64,000 nt of DNA. It comes from Halicephalobus mephisto. Lineage: Eukaryota; Nematoda; Chromadorea; Rhabditida; Panagrolaimidae. The DNA is taken from assembly GCA_009193035.1 (NCBI GenBank), contig SWDT01000275.1:179905-243904 (forward strand). The letters are read 5' to 3'. Made by a program: the position numbers and the translations under genes. The first letter of the stretch is position 1, and each line of letters opens with the position of its first letter. The notes beneath the pieces were generated by a model. That model saw nothing but the letters and a program-made list of their open reading frames with translations, was not told the origin of the DNA and made no database searches. Below, in pieces: positions 12,501 through 23,639 of the stretch.

Positions 12501-14660
12501 CATATATCAAAAATCAACTTTAATATATCAAAATTAAGTTTCATATATGAAAAACAAGTTTTTTAGGCAAAGGTGACTTTGAAGATGGATATGCTCGTGG
12601 ATTTAGAGAAGCCAGTAAGGTTGGATCTGCTAGTGCTGCCAGAAGAAGAATGGACGATGAATTTGGTGGTCGTGATGACAGATTCCACGAGGGATACGTC
12701 AAAGGACTCAGGGACGCCGGCATGACTGGCATGACCACTTCGATGCATAATCTGGCTCAAAGACCCGCTAGCAATCTGGGTTACTCTGCCGGATACATGC
12801 AAGGATTCAGAGACGGAAATTCAGGAATCTTCGGTGACAGAATCACTACGCACTTGTTGAAGCGACTTGAGGATCAGTATCCAAATGAAGACGAATTCCG
12901 TCAAGGATATGTCGACGGATTTAAAGAAGGAACTCGTCAAGGAAACAAGTTCGAAGATAGTCGTCGTCTTCAGCAGAGCTTAACTGAGCTGACTGAGAGA
13001 CTGACTTCACTCGAGAAAACCAAAGGCGACGAGATCCACTCAACGAAGATCTATCACGTTTACAATCAACATCCGGAAGTGATCGGATACCATTCTACAG
13101 GAGAACAGTTGGCCAAAGAACTTGAAGAATTGACTTCCACGTCACGTCGTAGTACCCTTCGTCGTCACTACACTCCTGGAGACTACTTGAAGTACGCCGG
13201 GGAGGAAGGCTACAACAGCCTCGGGCAAAATCGCAGGTCCTTGTCCGCTTCTGCCCTCGGAAGAGGTTTGTTTTTTTTAAATTTAATCTTTCTAAATTCC
13301 CCTTTTCCATTTTTTTCATTATTAATTTGCATTTTAATCCGAAAAACCTAAATGTGTGACGTGTGTGATTCTTTACTATCTTCATTCAGAAACGAGTGCC
13401 ACTATGGACCGGTCGAGGTACCTCTCGGGTACTTCTTACATAAGTCGTGCCAGTGCTCTTGATCGACAGGGAACCGATACGTACTCCCGGAAGTACAACT
13501 ACAGAAGCAGATCTGATGTTGGAAGTCCTCGGAGATATGCTTCTCAGACTCTTCTGGATGGGGCCAGACCGGGCCCTACGACTCCCCATACTCGTAGGGA
13601 TGCATTGCATTCTTTGCAGAGGGAATTGGATTCTCTTTCTCGGTCTCCGGATGCCGCAGGGACGAGAGTAGGTGGATACAGTAGTGATACTGGATATCTC
13701 AACGACACAATTCGCTCCAAAACCAGGGCAGCAACAGGATACTCGAATTATGACTACGGTATGAATTAATATAGAACTGCTTTTTACAGCTTTTTGGAGT
13801 TTTTTGAATAAGCACCCCCTTGACCCCGGTACCCCCTTGGTACCCCCTTCCCCCCCTCAACCCTTTGTAGACACTTTTACTTTTTTTTCTTTTTCTGCAG
13901 ATACCTATCAATCTGCCAAAGCAACGGAACACACCACCACCACCACTGCCCAGGTTGAGGCTTCTGGAGCCGCCACCGGGTCCTCTCAGCAAATCGCCGG
14001 CACTTCGGCCACGGCAGAAGTTGTTCAAGCAGATTCTGCCGGAGGGGCTGAAAATAAAGGTGCTCACTTTATCACATTCTCTTAACTTTTTTTTTTCAAT
14101 AACGTTTTTGAAAATGTTTTTAGTGTGCTGTGATTACTGTATAATACTTATTTTTTATATAATTTTTTAAAAATTTTGTGAATTGTTTTATGCTTGAATT
14201 TGTAACGCTTTAGAATCCCATCACCAACAGTCACAACAGTCTTCAACGACCCACCACTGGCCAGATGACTTGATCGACATCGTTGCTGAGCCGATGTCGC
14301 AGACCTTGGACAGAATGAAGCGCTTCAGCAACTCACTTTCCAACGTCGACAGAGGTATATCCTTCGTCATAAGCCAAATCCCCGAGATTAGAAATATTCA
14401 TTGTCGAAAATCGTGTTGAAGCTAGATAACTCGCCTTGAAAATTTTAAAAAAGCTCTAAAATCGAAGCTAGTGTGATTTTTACAGTTATTTTTTAAATTA
14501 AAAATATCTTTTTTGATTACTGTGATTTTTCAGACAATGATGTCAGGGAACAAGTCGAAGAAAGATATCAACGGTCTTACAAAGAGGTTTGTGACAGTGT
14601 TACTGTAGATCGTAATTTGTGATTTTTTAGGAATTTTCAAGTAGCGGCGGTCCACGCTAA
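570..14660 (+). CDS. let-805: Myotactin: giant FN3-repeat transmembrane protein (3' part of gene)
   Basis: This is the C-terminal part of LET-805 myotactin, a hypodermal transmembrane protein that in C. elegans links muscle to the cuticle through fibrous organelles. Exons: 570-711, 756-6394, 6438-6752, 7515-10409, one of 11480-11579 or 11671-11779, 11853-11913, 11971-11986, 12567-13265, 13390-13758, 13901-14059, 14214-14354, 14534-14586, 14631-14660. All phases join without a frameshift. The extracellular part holds about 29 FN3 domains (conserved W near strand B, Y-x-V/F-x-V-x-A near strand F). One transmembrane helix is followed by an Arg-rich stop-transfer (RRRRREARY) and a Ser/Thr/Arg-rich tail of about 510 residues, which carries four G-Y-x-x-G-F/L motifs. 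The protein ends SSSGGPR. The 5639-bp exon, encoding about 19 domains, is unusually long. The family call is firm because FN3 number, single TM segment and tail architecture all fit. The N-terminus is missing from the window. Confidence 0.9.
6978..7162. repeat. 46-bp tandem repeat, 4 copies, in let-805 intron
   Basis: Four copies of a 46-bp unit starting near 6978, 7024, 7070 and 7116. Each contains GATATAACGAGTACAATA or a close variant, then an ATACATTATACTCAG block. It lies within the 762-bp intron 6753-7514. No function is visible. Confidence 0.8.
10965..11400 (-). repeat. tRNA-headed SINE-like element in let-805 intron
   Basis: Read on the minus strand, the block begins with a tRNA-like head: an A-box-like sequence near 11390, then a perfect T-arm-like CCGGG-TTCGATT-CCCGG with a consensus B box near 11340. 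About 350 bp of base composition quite unlike the AT-rich flanks follows. The acceptor stem pairs only at its inner four positions, two of them G-U, so it is not a working tRNA. A minus-strand frame is open for about 135 codons, but it runs through the B box and has no supported start. A tRNA-derived SINE is the best reading. I see no target duplication. Confidence 0.45.
11480..11579 (+). CDS. let-805: let-805 alternative transmembrane exon A
   Basis: This 100-nt exon has an acceptor at ...TTTTCAG and a donor GTGAGT. It enters in phase 1 and leaves in phase 2. It encodes a Trp-rich start (VQGWRRVWWFY) and a hydrophobic helix with a Cys-rich end (LLFCLCCYL), joined to the Arg-rich tail exon at 11853. 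It is phase-equivalent to the next exon, and using both in series shifts the frame. Confidence 0.85.
11671..11779 (+). CDS. let-805: let-805 alternative transmembrane exon B
   Basis: This 109-nt exon has acceptor TTTCAG and donor GTAACA, with the same phase-1 entry and phase-2 exit as exon A 91 bp upstream. It encodes a different juxtamembrane sequence (TPYITSGWPWYW) and a longer Leu-rich helix ending CCLLAWCLNS. It serves as an alternative to exon A. Confidence 0.85.
12330..12562. repeat. About 20-bp tandem repeat next to a splice acceptor
   Basis: Roughly eleven degenerate copies of a TTTCATATATCAAAAATCAA-type unit fill the 3' end of the let-805 intron and stop just before the acceptor of exon 12567-13265. 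The copies are direct, with no unique spacers. They look like simple slippage expansion. Confidence 0.75.
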
Positions 14661-14874
14661 AAACGAGTACGGTGCCTCAAATTCAGCAAAAAATTATCAA
14701 GACCAAGAAAAAATTTCTGAAAAATTTAAATTTGCTTTCTCTGCTTCTCCAGGTGCTCCTCCTCGCTCAGTTTTAAAGCTGCCTATATTTTATAATTTTT
14801 GATTTTCCTCAATATTTTATAATTTTTGAATTTTCTCAAAGGATGTACTTGCTCACTTTTTGTCTTAACTGTGT

Positions 14875-14880
14875 AATAAA
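14875..14880 (+). promoter_or_regulatory. let-805: Likely let-805 poly(A) signal
   Basis: Canonical AATAAA about 215 bp after the let-805 stop codon, the first such motif downstream. It implies a 3' UTR of about 230 bp. Confidence 0.55.
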
Positions 14881-14921
14881 CAGAGTTTTATATTAATAAA
14901 AAATAATAGAAGTTTCTTTGA

Positions 14922-15220
14922 CAATATAATGGTCAGGAATGTGAATAGCATTCATGGGATTTAAGTTCAATTTCTGGTCGAGAATCAATGTAATAGAGAC
15001 TTTACTTTCAGCAAGTAAGTTTTCTTTTTGATGGTGTAGTGGTCAAGACGCGTGGCTATCAATCAGAAAGTCCAGGTTCGAATCCTAACTGGAGCGCTAT
15101 GACATAATAAAAACTATATTTTAATTAACACATTTTCTTCTTTTGTAAAGTAGTTGTCATAATGGATAACTATCAGTCCGTGAAATCTAAATTCGAGTCC
15201 CAACTGGAACTTCTCTGCTT
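14922..15220 (+). repeat. tRNA-like repeat cluster (3 units)
   Basis: Three plus-strand units near 14925, 15025 and 15145. The middle one has a consensus A box at 15032-15042 (TGGTGTAGTGG) and a perfect B box at 15075-15085 (GGTTCGAATCC), 43 nt apart as in tRNAs. Acceptor pairing and a 7-nt anticodon loop are absent. The outer copies are more decayed. The same family occurs at 29.7, 30.7, 37.1 and 60.3 kb. Confidence 0.6.
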
Positions 15221-17250
15221 TTAAACCAAAGGCGTACCTTGACGATTGGGAAGTATTAATTCCATCACCTTTCTGAACTGTCGGTTTTTCACTTTTGTTT
15301 TTTGTCGTAACATGTAAGTGCTGTATGAAATTGAAATGGAGGATGTTTTATGAGAATCGGATTTTGAAGGTCTTTCCCTTGACAGAAAGCAACCGAAAAA
15401 TTGCAAAAACGAACAAAGGTCAAAATCGAGTTAAAATTGCAGAAGACCACCTATCAGGAAACTGCCTCAAAAGAAAAAAGGCGTTATTTATCTCATTCTG
15501 CTCATCGCAACGCTTGATTGATCACGAACGGAGACTATTCCGGTAGAGGTCATCTTATGAATTCCCCTGGGGCTTTGAGTACTTTCACGATCGAGTACCT
15601 GATGGATGATGTTCTTTAAAATATTAAAATCGAATCATCAACTTTTTTTAAATTTTAAATTTTTTACAGTAAGAAGATTTTTCCTATAGGACCCGTTACC
15701 CTAACTCCGTCCTCCGGGTCTCGGGAACTTTTATGGTCGAGTACATGGTGGTGATCTTCTTCGTTTTTTAAAACTAAATATTAATTTTCAAACATTTTTA
15801 AATTTCTACAGTAATCGACTGTTTTCCCTTATTGAACCCCTACCCCCGGGGGGTTCGGGGATTTTTGTGATCAATTATTTAATAAATTTTTCGAGATTTT
15901 AAAAATAAACTTCAATCTAAAAAATTCCTACAGTAATCAGCAATGGTTTTCTGCTGGATTTATTGCATCTTCCCTCGGGCTATCTGGCTCTTCTAACACC
16001 TTCTGAATTGCCTACAGTACTCTGTCTACCCTACATGGATGAATTCTGAATGTCCCCGATGTTCGTCGAATATTACAAGTCCAGCCTAAGAACAACGAGC
16101 AGTTTCAATTTTCGTCATGATTGAACGCCTAATGACAGATGGCCTTTAAGGTTTTTAACCAGGACGACACAAAAGTCAATTTATGTCCGATTTAAAAAAT
16201 TGAAGATGAAACTTGTTGCATTTTTGTTTCATTCTCACTGTACTGTGGTCGTTGCTAGACGTCTTCTGAACTTGAAACCAGACAAGGAAACACTTAAAAA
16301 ATCAATGAAATCCACATGAAAAAAAAGTTTTTTAAACACGTGATTTTTGAAAAAAGTTGATTTTTGAACCAAAACACGAAATTTTTTGGGGTCAACCGGT
16401 CATTCATCAATCGTGACCTTCAGATGAAAGATGATTTTAGATTTAAATCGAAATCCATTTGAATTAAATAATTTTAAAAAAAATAAAAGTGTTCAAATTC
16501 TGTCCAAGACCAATTAAACCAGTTTTTTGAATTAGTTTTTGGCGAATTTGAAAAATTTTGGCATTTTGGTACTCACCATTTTCCCCAACAATAATCTCGA
16601 TGAGTATGAGCCGCGCAACACCAAAAAAACCAGATCGTTTCAAGGTCGAAAAGTGCATTAAGAAGAATAAGAGGAAAGAGGAAAAGGAAAAACTGTCAAT
16701 TGAAACATTTTTGGAATTGGTTTCATAGAAATCAGAAGCAATTTTTCTCAGAAATGATTCTTATCGTATATGGGAGTTTGCTCAATGGTCAACAAGGTAA
16801 TTTTGTCAATTAAGTAAGGGCGTCAAACATGTCCCATGGAAAAGTAAACAACAAACTTGTTCGACGAAAGTGAAATTTGAGTTGCAGGAATCCAATCACA
16901 AAATGAAGAAACTTCTGACATAGGAAAACAGAACTTTGACCTCATACGGTGTAATCATGGTTGACCTCGAACAATTAAATTTATCCACAGAACGGAGTTT
17001 AACGCCTCAGGGGATCATTGAACTGTTCAAACATATGATCACCAACTTTACAACTGCAATTTTATCGGGACAATAAGAAACCGTAATTCCAAGAATAAAT
17101 TCAAACTTATTTTTCGTTTTTTATTCGCAAAAAAAATTAGATTTTTAATCAAAAAAATAGTGTCCAATAGTGCAAAGTTGATTCCCGTCGCGAAATTGCC
17201 TGATGATCAGGGAAATACCGTCGGTTCTGAGGTGCGAGTCGAGTCAGGTG
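15221..17250. other. Non-coding interval between let-805 and zmp-2
   Basis: No gene is supported here. Short frames are isolated and lack splice-consistent neighbours. 15600-16000 contains loosely repeated blocks of an A/T run followed by a CTACAGTAA-type motif. Nothing else is recognisable. Confidence 0.5.
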
Positions 17251-17254
17251 CGGA

Positions 17255-18190
17255 CATCGGCCGAACGTTGGCATTTTTTAGGATTCAACGCAGTAGTAAC
17301 TGATGTCTGGGATTTTCTTTATTATATTTAATTTTTTTTATTGTATTCCATTTTCCCCTGCTAGACTTGTCTATTATGTATGAAATACGAAGTGAAGAGA
17401 TTCTTACCGAGCGCGAACGTTTTTAGGGTTCAATGTAATAATGGTTAATATATAGTCCCCTTTATTATATTTAATTTCTTCATTACATTCTATTCTCCCT
17501 TATCAAATCCATCTATTGCGTACTGAATACGAAGTGAAGAGATTCCTATCGAACGCGAACATTTTTAGGATTCGATATAATAAAAATTGATATAAAATTT
17601 CCCCCATTGTATTTAATTTTTATGATATTCTGTTCTTCCCTATCAAACCGATTTATTACGTACTACATATGAAGTGAAAAAGTTCTTACCGAGCGCGAAC
17701 GTTTTTAGGAATCGGCGAGATGGCGATTGATATTTAAAATGTTCCCTAGTATATATGGTTTTTTAAATTATATTCTATTCTCCCCTATCAAACCCATTTA
17801 TTATAAGATAGGAGAGATCTTTATCAAACGTGAATATTTTTAAGAGTTGCTCTATGTATGTGGTAGCTGATGTGAAAAACCTTATTATGTGTAACTTTTT
17901 TTGTTATATTTTGTTTTCCCCGGTCAGACCTATCTATTACGAGATAGAAGAGATCTCTATCGAGCGTAAGTATTTTTAAGAATCATTGTGACCGTGACAA
18001 TTGTAAATATTGAACACGTATAATTTATTCTTTATTTTGTTGTATTCTCCCTTGTGACACTCATCTATTTTGCGATGGAAGTGATTTCTGTCGAACGTAG
18101 GTGTTTATTTTTAGGAATTGACGTATGTGTGGCGGTGGTTGATATGAAGAACTTCCCGCATTATGCAACTTATTATCGTATTGTCCTGTT
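17255..18190. repeat. Decaying ~140-bp tandem repeat, about 7 copies
   Basis: A conserved core of the form C-C-G-A-G/A-C-G-C-G-A-A-C-G-T-TTTTAGGATTC recurs at about 17261, 17407, 17549, 17689, 17824, 17960 and 18091. The spacing shrinks from 146 to 131 bp along the array. A second block, ATTACG-TACT-AATACGAAGTGAAGAGATTC, precedes most cores. The copies are strongly diverged, so the array is old. Confidence 0.75.
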
Positions 18191-19129
18191 CCTTGTTACT
18201 TAGAATTATCCCCGTAAGACTCATGTTGTGATGTAATTACGAGACAGGGAGACCCCTATCTTCTCTCAGTAGGGAGAAGAGTGTAGAACGCATCAGAGTC
18301 CACGACACAGACTTCCTGTGCTATTGGTAATGACTGTACTCAAGAATGTGTATGAAATTTCCTGTTCTTATGTGTTCTCCGTTTCATTGAAATGCTTTTT
18401 TGTCTGGTTTTTGCCACGATGAGACAAAAAATTAAGGAAGAAAGCAACAAAAATATGTTGAGTATTAAATTCCTTTGTTTGTTGTGTGATCAATGTCGTT
18501 TTTTTACCCAGATTTATATGCAGAGCGTGGGCCTAAAAATGCATCCAGTCATCTACAATAACTCATTTTGTAAATATAGTTCAGAAAAACTTGACTGGAG
18601 CCAATAAGAAAAAGCAGGACCCAAAGGGGGATCACCTTGCAGAAGGCGGAGCGAACTGGTATTTGATTAACTGAAGTCAGTCTAGTCAGGGGTAAAAACG
18701 TGCGTCTTGGTAAAAAAACTGTCAAACCTACGTTTAGATGCGTAACCAGCTTTCTGATGCCATATTTCTCGATTGCTCCTCCTCCATATAGCCAAACAGT
18801 ATAGAAAAAGCACTGTTTCCGCCCACGGCAGTCGACTCTGATCAACGCATCTCTCATCTTCCTTTTTCTCTTTCGCGCGTACTTCTGCTCCGGCGGCAGT
18901 GGCAGTGTCCACCCAGTTTTACCTTCTTCTCGGACAGGAACTAAATTGTGCTCCTTCGAGTATTGGTGGAGCAGAAAACCACGACAAAACTCTTATTCTC
19001 TCATTTTCTCTGAACACGGGTGGGTCTGCCTCCTGCAGATATAAGCAACAGCCTGTCGTTGACCATTCACCCTTGACTTTGCAGTCGAACGTTGATTAGT
19101 GGCAACCTACAATTGTGGATTTTATTAAA
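18191..19129 (+). promoter_or_regulatory. Upstream region of zmp-2
   Basis: More GC-balanced than its surroundings. A TATA-like GATATAAGC lies at about 19039. A TTTGCAG acceptor-like site at 19078-19084 would give a 45-nt leader before the ATG, either by trans-splicing or from an outron. The short frames on both strands here have no family signature. Confidence 0.35.
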
Positions 19130-21030
19130 ATGTTTTGGTTGCCGACTGTTGCAATTGTCTGTTTTAATTTTTGTTCCATCATTGCTGCTCCGATCCAGAA
19201 TGAAGTCTCATCGGAAGACATTAAAGGAATAGATTTTAATGAACCTTCAATTTTCAACTCTGTTGCTCTAGTGAGTTTTTGGGATTTTTATCTTATAAAG
19301 TACAATTTTTAGCACTATTTGAATGAATTTGGTTATCTTCATACGAAAACTCCAACTGAAAGAGAATTTGAATCGGCTGTTAAGACATTCCAAGATCTTG
19401 TTGGACTTGAAAAAACTGGAATCCTTGACCCTGACACCTTGGCCCAAATGGCGCAGCCGAGATGCGGCAATAATGACGTCACAAGACGACCGGGACGCGG
19501 TAAAAGATTCCGTAAGAATTTTGACTTTATTATTGTTGATAATTTTATTTTTTAGTTTCTGTTTCTCGTTGGGAAAACAAGGTTCGAGATAATACCCTGA
19601 AATTGAAATGGTTCATTAAAACTTTTACCAAGGATATTCCAAAGGAACAAATCAAGTAAGTGGACTTTGATCTTTATTTGGTTTTTTTCTGAGATAGGGT
19701 TGAATACCTACAGTCATTCGATGGTTTTTTTTCCGGAAAAATAACAAATAACGAAATCAAACTTGTTTCTTGAAGGAGTTGTGCATCAATAGAACCAAAT
19801 CTCTTTTTTATTCATAAGTCATCTGATCGCGTCTCATCTAATCTGATTAGTTGACCTAAATCACTTATTTTTCTGCTCTCGACCGTTCATGTCTTGCCTA
19901 GGAATAATTGCACATAAAAAAAAGAATTTGTTTTGCAGGAAAATAGTGAGAAAAGCATTTGGCTTGTGGTCAAGTCAAGTTTTGCTTCAACCTGTTACTT
20001 CTCTGACTCTCACCTTTGATGAAGCGGCAACAGAAGAAGAAGCCGATATTACGATACTTTGGGCAGAAGGAGACCATGGTGATATGCATAAGTTTGATGG
20101 ACCGGGCAAAGATGGTTCAAATATTTTGGCTCATACTTTCTATCCTAATTTTCCTTCAAAGACAAACCTTAACGGAGACATTCATTTTGATGATTATGAA
20201 AACTGGAATATTGACAATAACGGTGAAGGCGCAAGTTTTCCCCATGTCCTTGTTCACGAGATTGGTCATACTCTAGGGTTGGGACATTCGAAGAAGCAAC
20301 AAGCTATTATGTATCCCATATATAGGAAAGATAGTATGGATCTTGATCTTGACGACAAATGTGCTATCAATTGGAGTTATGGTTGGTTTTATTTTATCAA
20401 TAGTTTTTAATTGAAAATCTTCAGTCGGGGCCAGTGACCTTTGTCTGTACATCTATATGCTCTCAGAAGTTGTACCAAGGAAAATCGCTATAGAGAAAGA
20501 TAGTACGTACTGTAAGTTCTTTGTGACCCTGAAATTCATCCTTAAGTCACATGGCCTATCTTATTTTTCTGCAGAAAAATAATACCAATTCATTTTAGTG
20601 GTGGACGATAATAGAATTGAAATTGATGAAGGAGCAGATCAAGAAACTCGACAGCAATTAGTTAAAGCTCGGTTGCGTTACACTCCGATTCCACTTTGTC
20701 GTGAAGACAACCGTATCCGCCATCATTACGAAACCATGTTGAAGAAGAGGTTAAACTTTCCACATGACATTCTTTCCGAATATGGTGAGCAAAATTTACT
20801 GTGAAAAATGATTGATAGTTAACCTTGTAGGAGAAGTCATGTGCCGTTTCTTCGAAGGTCTCCATAAAGAGTTCAAGACCCCTGTTACCGAGAGTTTCCA
20901 TGATACATTCCGCCTTAATGGAGTCCATACTTACAATTCTGGAAAGTTTGATGAGCTTAGAAAAAATACCGCGGAACGTAAATTTGACAGTGAATTTTTC
21001 GAATGGATTATTTCTGAATTTTCTAAGTAG
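19130..21030 (+). CDS. zmp-2: Matrix metalloproteinase, ZMP-2-like
   Basis: A secreted zinc endopeptidase of the matrixin family. Exons 19130-19270, 19313-19511, 19556-19655, 19939-20381, 20425-20511, 20599-20784 and 20831-21030 give 451 residues. The order is a signal peptide (MFWLPTVAIVCFNFCSIIAA), a peptidoglycan-binding-like prodomain, the cysteine switch PRCGNNDV, a basic furin-like RPGRGKRF, and a catalytic domain with zinc site HEIGHTLGLGH and the Met-turn AIMYP. After the catalytic domain there is no recognisable hemopexin propeller. Instead about 120 residues of family-specific C-terminus contain several cysteines. The ATG at 19130 was chosen because it starts a good signal peptide; upstream there is only a GTG. 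As I recall, zmp-2 neighbours let-805 in C. elegans, which supports this paralogue. The paralogue choice is less certain than the family. Confidence 0.85.
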
Positions 21031-23205
21031 ACTCCTAAGCATTCCTGAAGATGTGCAGAAAGTTATCGAAAACATTCCTTTTTGGATTTTGTATATATCC
21101 CAGTTTTGTTCCCGACCTTACAGGCGGGTTCCTGTTGTATTGCGCGCACTTTTTTGAATTTTTTTACAGACCATTACCGGCTTTGGTCGTCAATGTTAAA
21201 CGAATTGTCTTGATAGATTGTAGAACCATTTAAAGGTCTCCTTCTGCAACATTCCACCACAATATTAAATGGCACATCCAAAGAAACTAATCCGGCTGTA
21301 TAACAATTGCTCTTTTGGGACTTTAGTTCTTTTCTCATCGGTTTTGGAATTTTTTTGCTTTTTAGATCAGTCTTTGGTCATTTGATTGGCATTTTAGGTC
21401 ATTTCAAGATGAAAATGACGGGTCTAGAAATGGAAAAAGTAGGCCGATTTGACGAAATAACGAACTAAATGTCCTAGAGGAGAAATTGTCGTACATCTAC
21501 TAATCCATATATTGCTCGCAACCGCGCCATTCCGATCTCGGCCAATACCGGTGTCGAAAAAACTGATCCACGCAAACGAAATCCACAAGCATTCCTTTAT
21601 ATTACGGAGACTAAGTTATACTGCTTACGGTTTTGCGCGCTTTTTGAGTAGTTAAAAGTTAAATTTAGCAAATCAGAAGAACGAGTTTTTAAATAAAACC
21701 AAAAATATAAAATTAAATTTTTCATAGTTCAATTGTTTTTGTATTTTTGCAATTTTTAATATTTGTGCAATATATGCATCATGTTTTGATATGGTTCAGA
21801 GTAATTACTGTTTTTTGTTGGATTTATTTGGTTTATTTGTGATGCAACAGTTGAAATAAACATTCCCGATAATATTTACCTACAACGGAAACAAGTATAC
21901 TGTCTGAAGGAAATTTATGGTTTAAGTAATTATAAATTCCGGTTTTTTTGATGTAACAGACATTTTGAATTTTCATCGAACAGAAAAACGGAGGCCAAAG
22001 ACGGCTTTTTCCAGTTTTTTTGATTTTTTTTTCGGGAAATGACCGTCGTCATTTTTTAAAAGATCTTGTTTTTAGTCTAAGAACCAAATGATCAAATAGA
22101 AATATAGAAAAATATAAATTGTAAAAATGAAATTTTTTAAAAAAAGGGAATGAAGAAAATTATTTTTTAAAATTAATAATTTTTTAAAATTAATGTATTA
22201 TTATTATTTGATTTAAAATAATAATAGTGGTTTTTGATATTTAGAATTTTGGTTTTTTTTAATTTAAAAAAAATTATCAAATTTATCATTTTTTTATTTT
22301 TTTGCAAAATTTTTATTTTTTCGGGGGAATTTAAAAAAATTAAATTTTTTAAATAAAAATTTTTAGAATTTTTTTGAAAATTCAAAAATTTAGGTGAAAA
22401 AAATTTAAAAAACGAATTGCTTTAAACAATGAATTGACAGATTTGCCATTTTTGCCATTTTTGTCTTTTTTGTCTTTTTTGCAGACGTCTCTCTTTTTGC
22501 GCGGGAATTTGGAAATTTCGAAAAACATAAAAGTTAAAAATGCATTTTTTACGAAATTGTTTTGAAATTAATTTTAGAATTTTTTAGAAACTTAAAATTT
22601 AAATAAAAAACAAATTTCGATAAAGTTACAAAATTTACTATTTTTAATTTTTTTTTGCAGAAATTCAAAAAAAATTTTAATTTTTATAAAAATTATCTAA
22701 TTTTTTATTTTTTGCAAGAATTTCAAAAATTTTTCATTTTTTTTTAATAAAATTTAAAATAAATTTTTTTAAATAAAATTTTTAAAAATTTTTTAAATTT
22801 AAATAATAAAAAAAGAAAAATTGCAAAATTTATTATTTTTTATTTTTTTCAAAAATTTAAAAATTTTATTAATAAAAAATAATTTTTTTTATAAAAGAAT
22901 TTTAAAAAATAAAACTTTAATTTTTATAAAAATTGGTTTTTTTATTTTTTTGCGAAAATTTGAAAATTACATTTTTTAATTGGAACATTTACGTATTAAA
23001 ATAAAAAAATGTTCTTCTCTAAGGTCATCAGAAGATTTTCAGAGAGCGATACCCGGCGGCATTTTTTATCTTCTTACATAATCTCGGACCAATTTTTCGA
23101 GGTGTCGTAAAATTAAATTTGAAACATTTCGGAGCAGTTAGAAGTTTTTTCAGAATGTTGAAATATTTTTAATTTTCTAATAAAATAATTGCTGAGACAA
23201 AAACT
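21031..23205. other. AT-rich intergenic DNA
   Basis: No gene is supported. From about 22070 to 22990 it is nearly pure A/T homopolymer runs. One copy of the dispersed TTTTGCGCG-GAATT motif (see 47590-48350) lies near 22496. Confidence 0.6.
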
Positions 23206-23211
23206 AAACTA

Positions 23212-23600
23212 AAAAGAGGACCTGAAAGGATAGCCTGAAAATCAGGGGATGTAGAATACTGTGGAACAGGAATGGAATCATCTGTCATCTTATGAGTTTG
23301 AGATATATGATATTCATCTGGCCTTTATTTTTTTTAGTAAAGATTAGTATTGGAACAGAAACTACACTAAAAAGAGGATTTGAAAGGATAGCCTGAAAAT
23401 CAGGGGATGTATAATACTGTAGAACAGGAATGGAACCATCTGTCATCTTGTATGTGAGATATATGATATTCGTCTGGGCTTTATTTTTAGTAAAGATTGG
23501 TATTGGAACAGAAACTACACTAAAAAGAGGATTTGAAAGGATAGCCTGAAAATCAGGGGATGAAAAATACTGTAGAAAATAATCGAAATCTTCAGTGGTC
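23212..23600. repeat. ~155-bp tandem repeat, 2.5 copies, with internal hairpin
   Basis: The block GAAAGGATAGCCTGAAAATC recurs at 23224, 23384 and 23535 (periods 160 and 151). Each copy contains the perfect hairpin CCTGA-AAA-TCAGG. The minus-strand open frame across the array is a by-product of the repeats. Confidence 0.85.
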
Positions 23601-23639
23601 TTTGGCGATGTCAGATGCAATTATTTATGTCTTATTGTT

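Noticed and set aside
12330..12562. CRISPR-like array of ~20-bp repeats
   Set aside because: Eukaryotic intron, with contiguous repeats and no unique spacers.
15025..15105. Functional tRNA gene
   Set aside because: A and B boxes are perfect, but no acceptor stem pairs and the anticodon loop would be about 11 nt.
18549..18912. Minus-strand gene upstream of zmp-2
   Set aside because: Two overlapping frames of different phase with no recognisable domain or splice pattern. More likely regulatory DNA.
23285..23620. Minus-strand 111-codon repeat protein
   Set aside because: It spans tandem copies of a ~155-bp non-coding repeat and has no other support.
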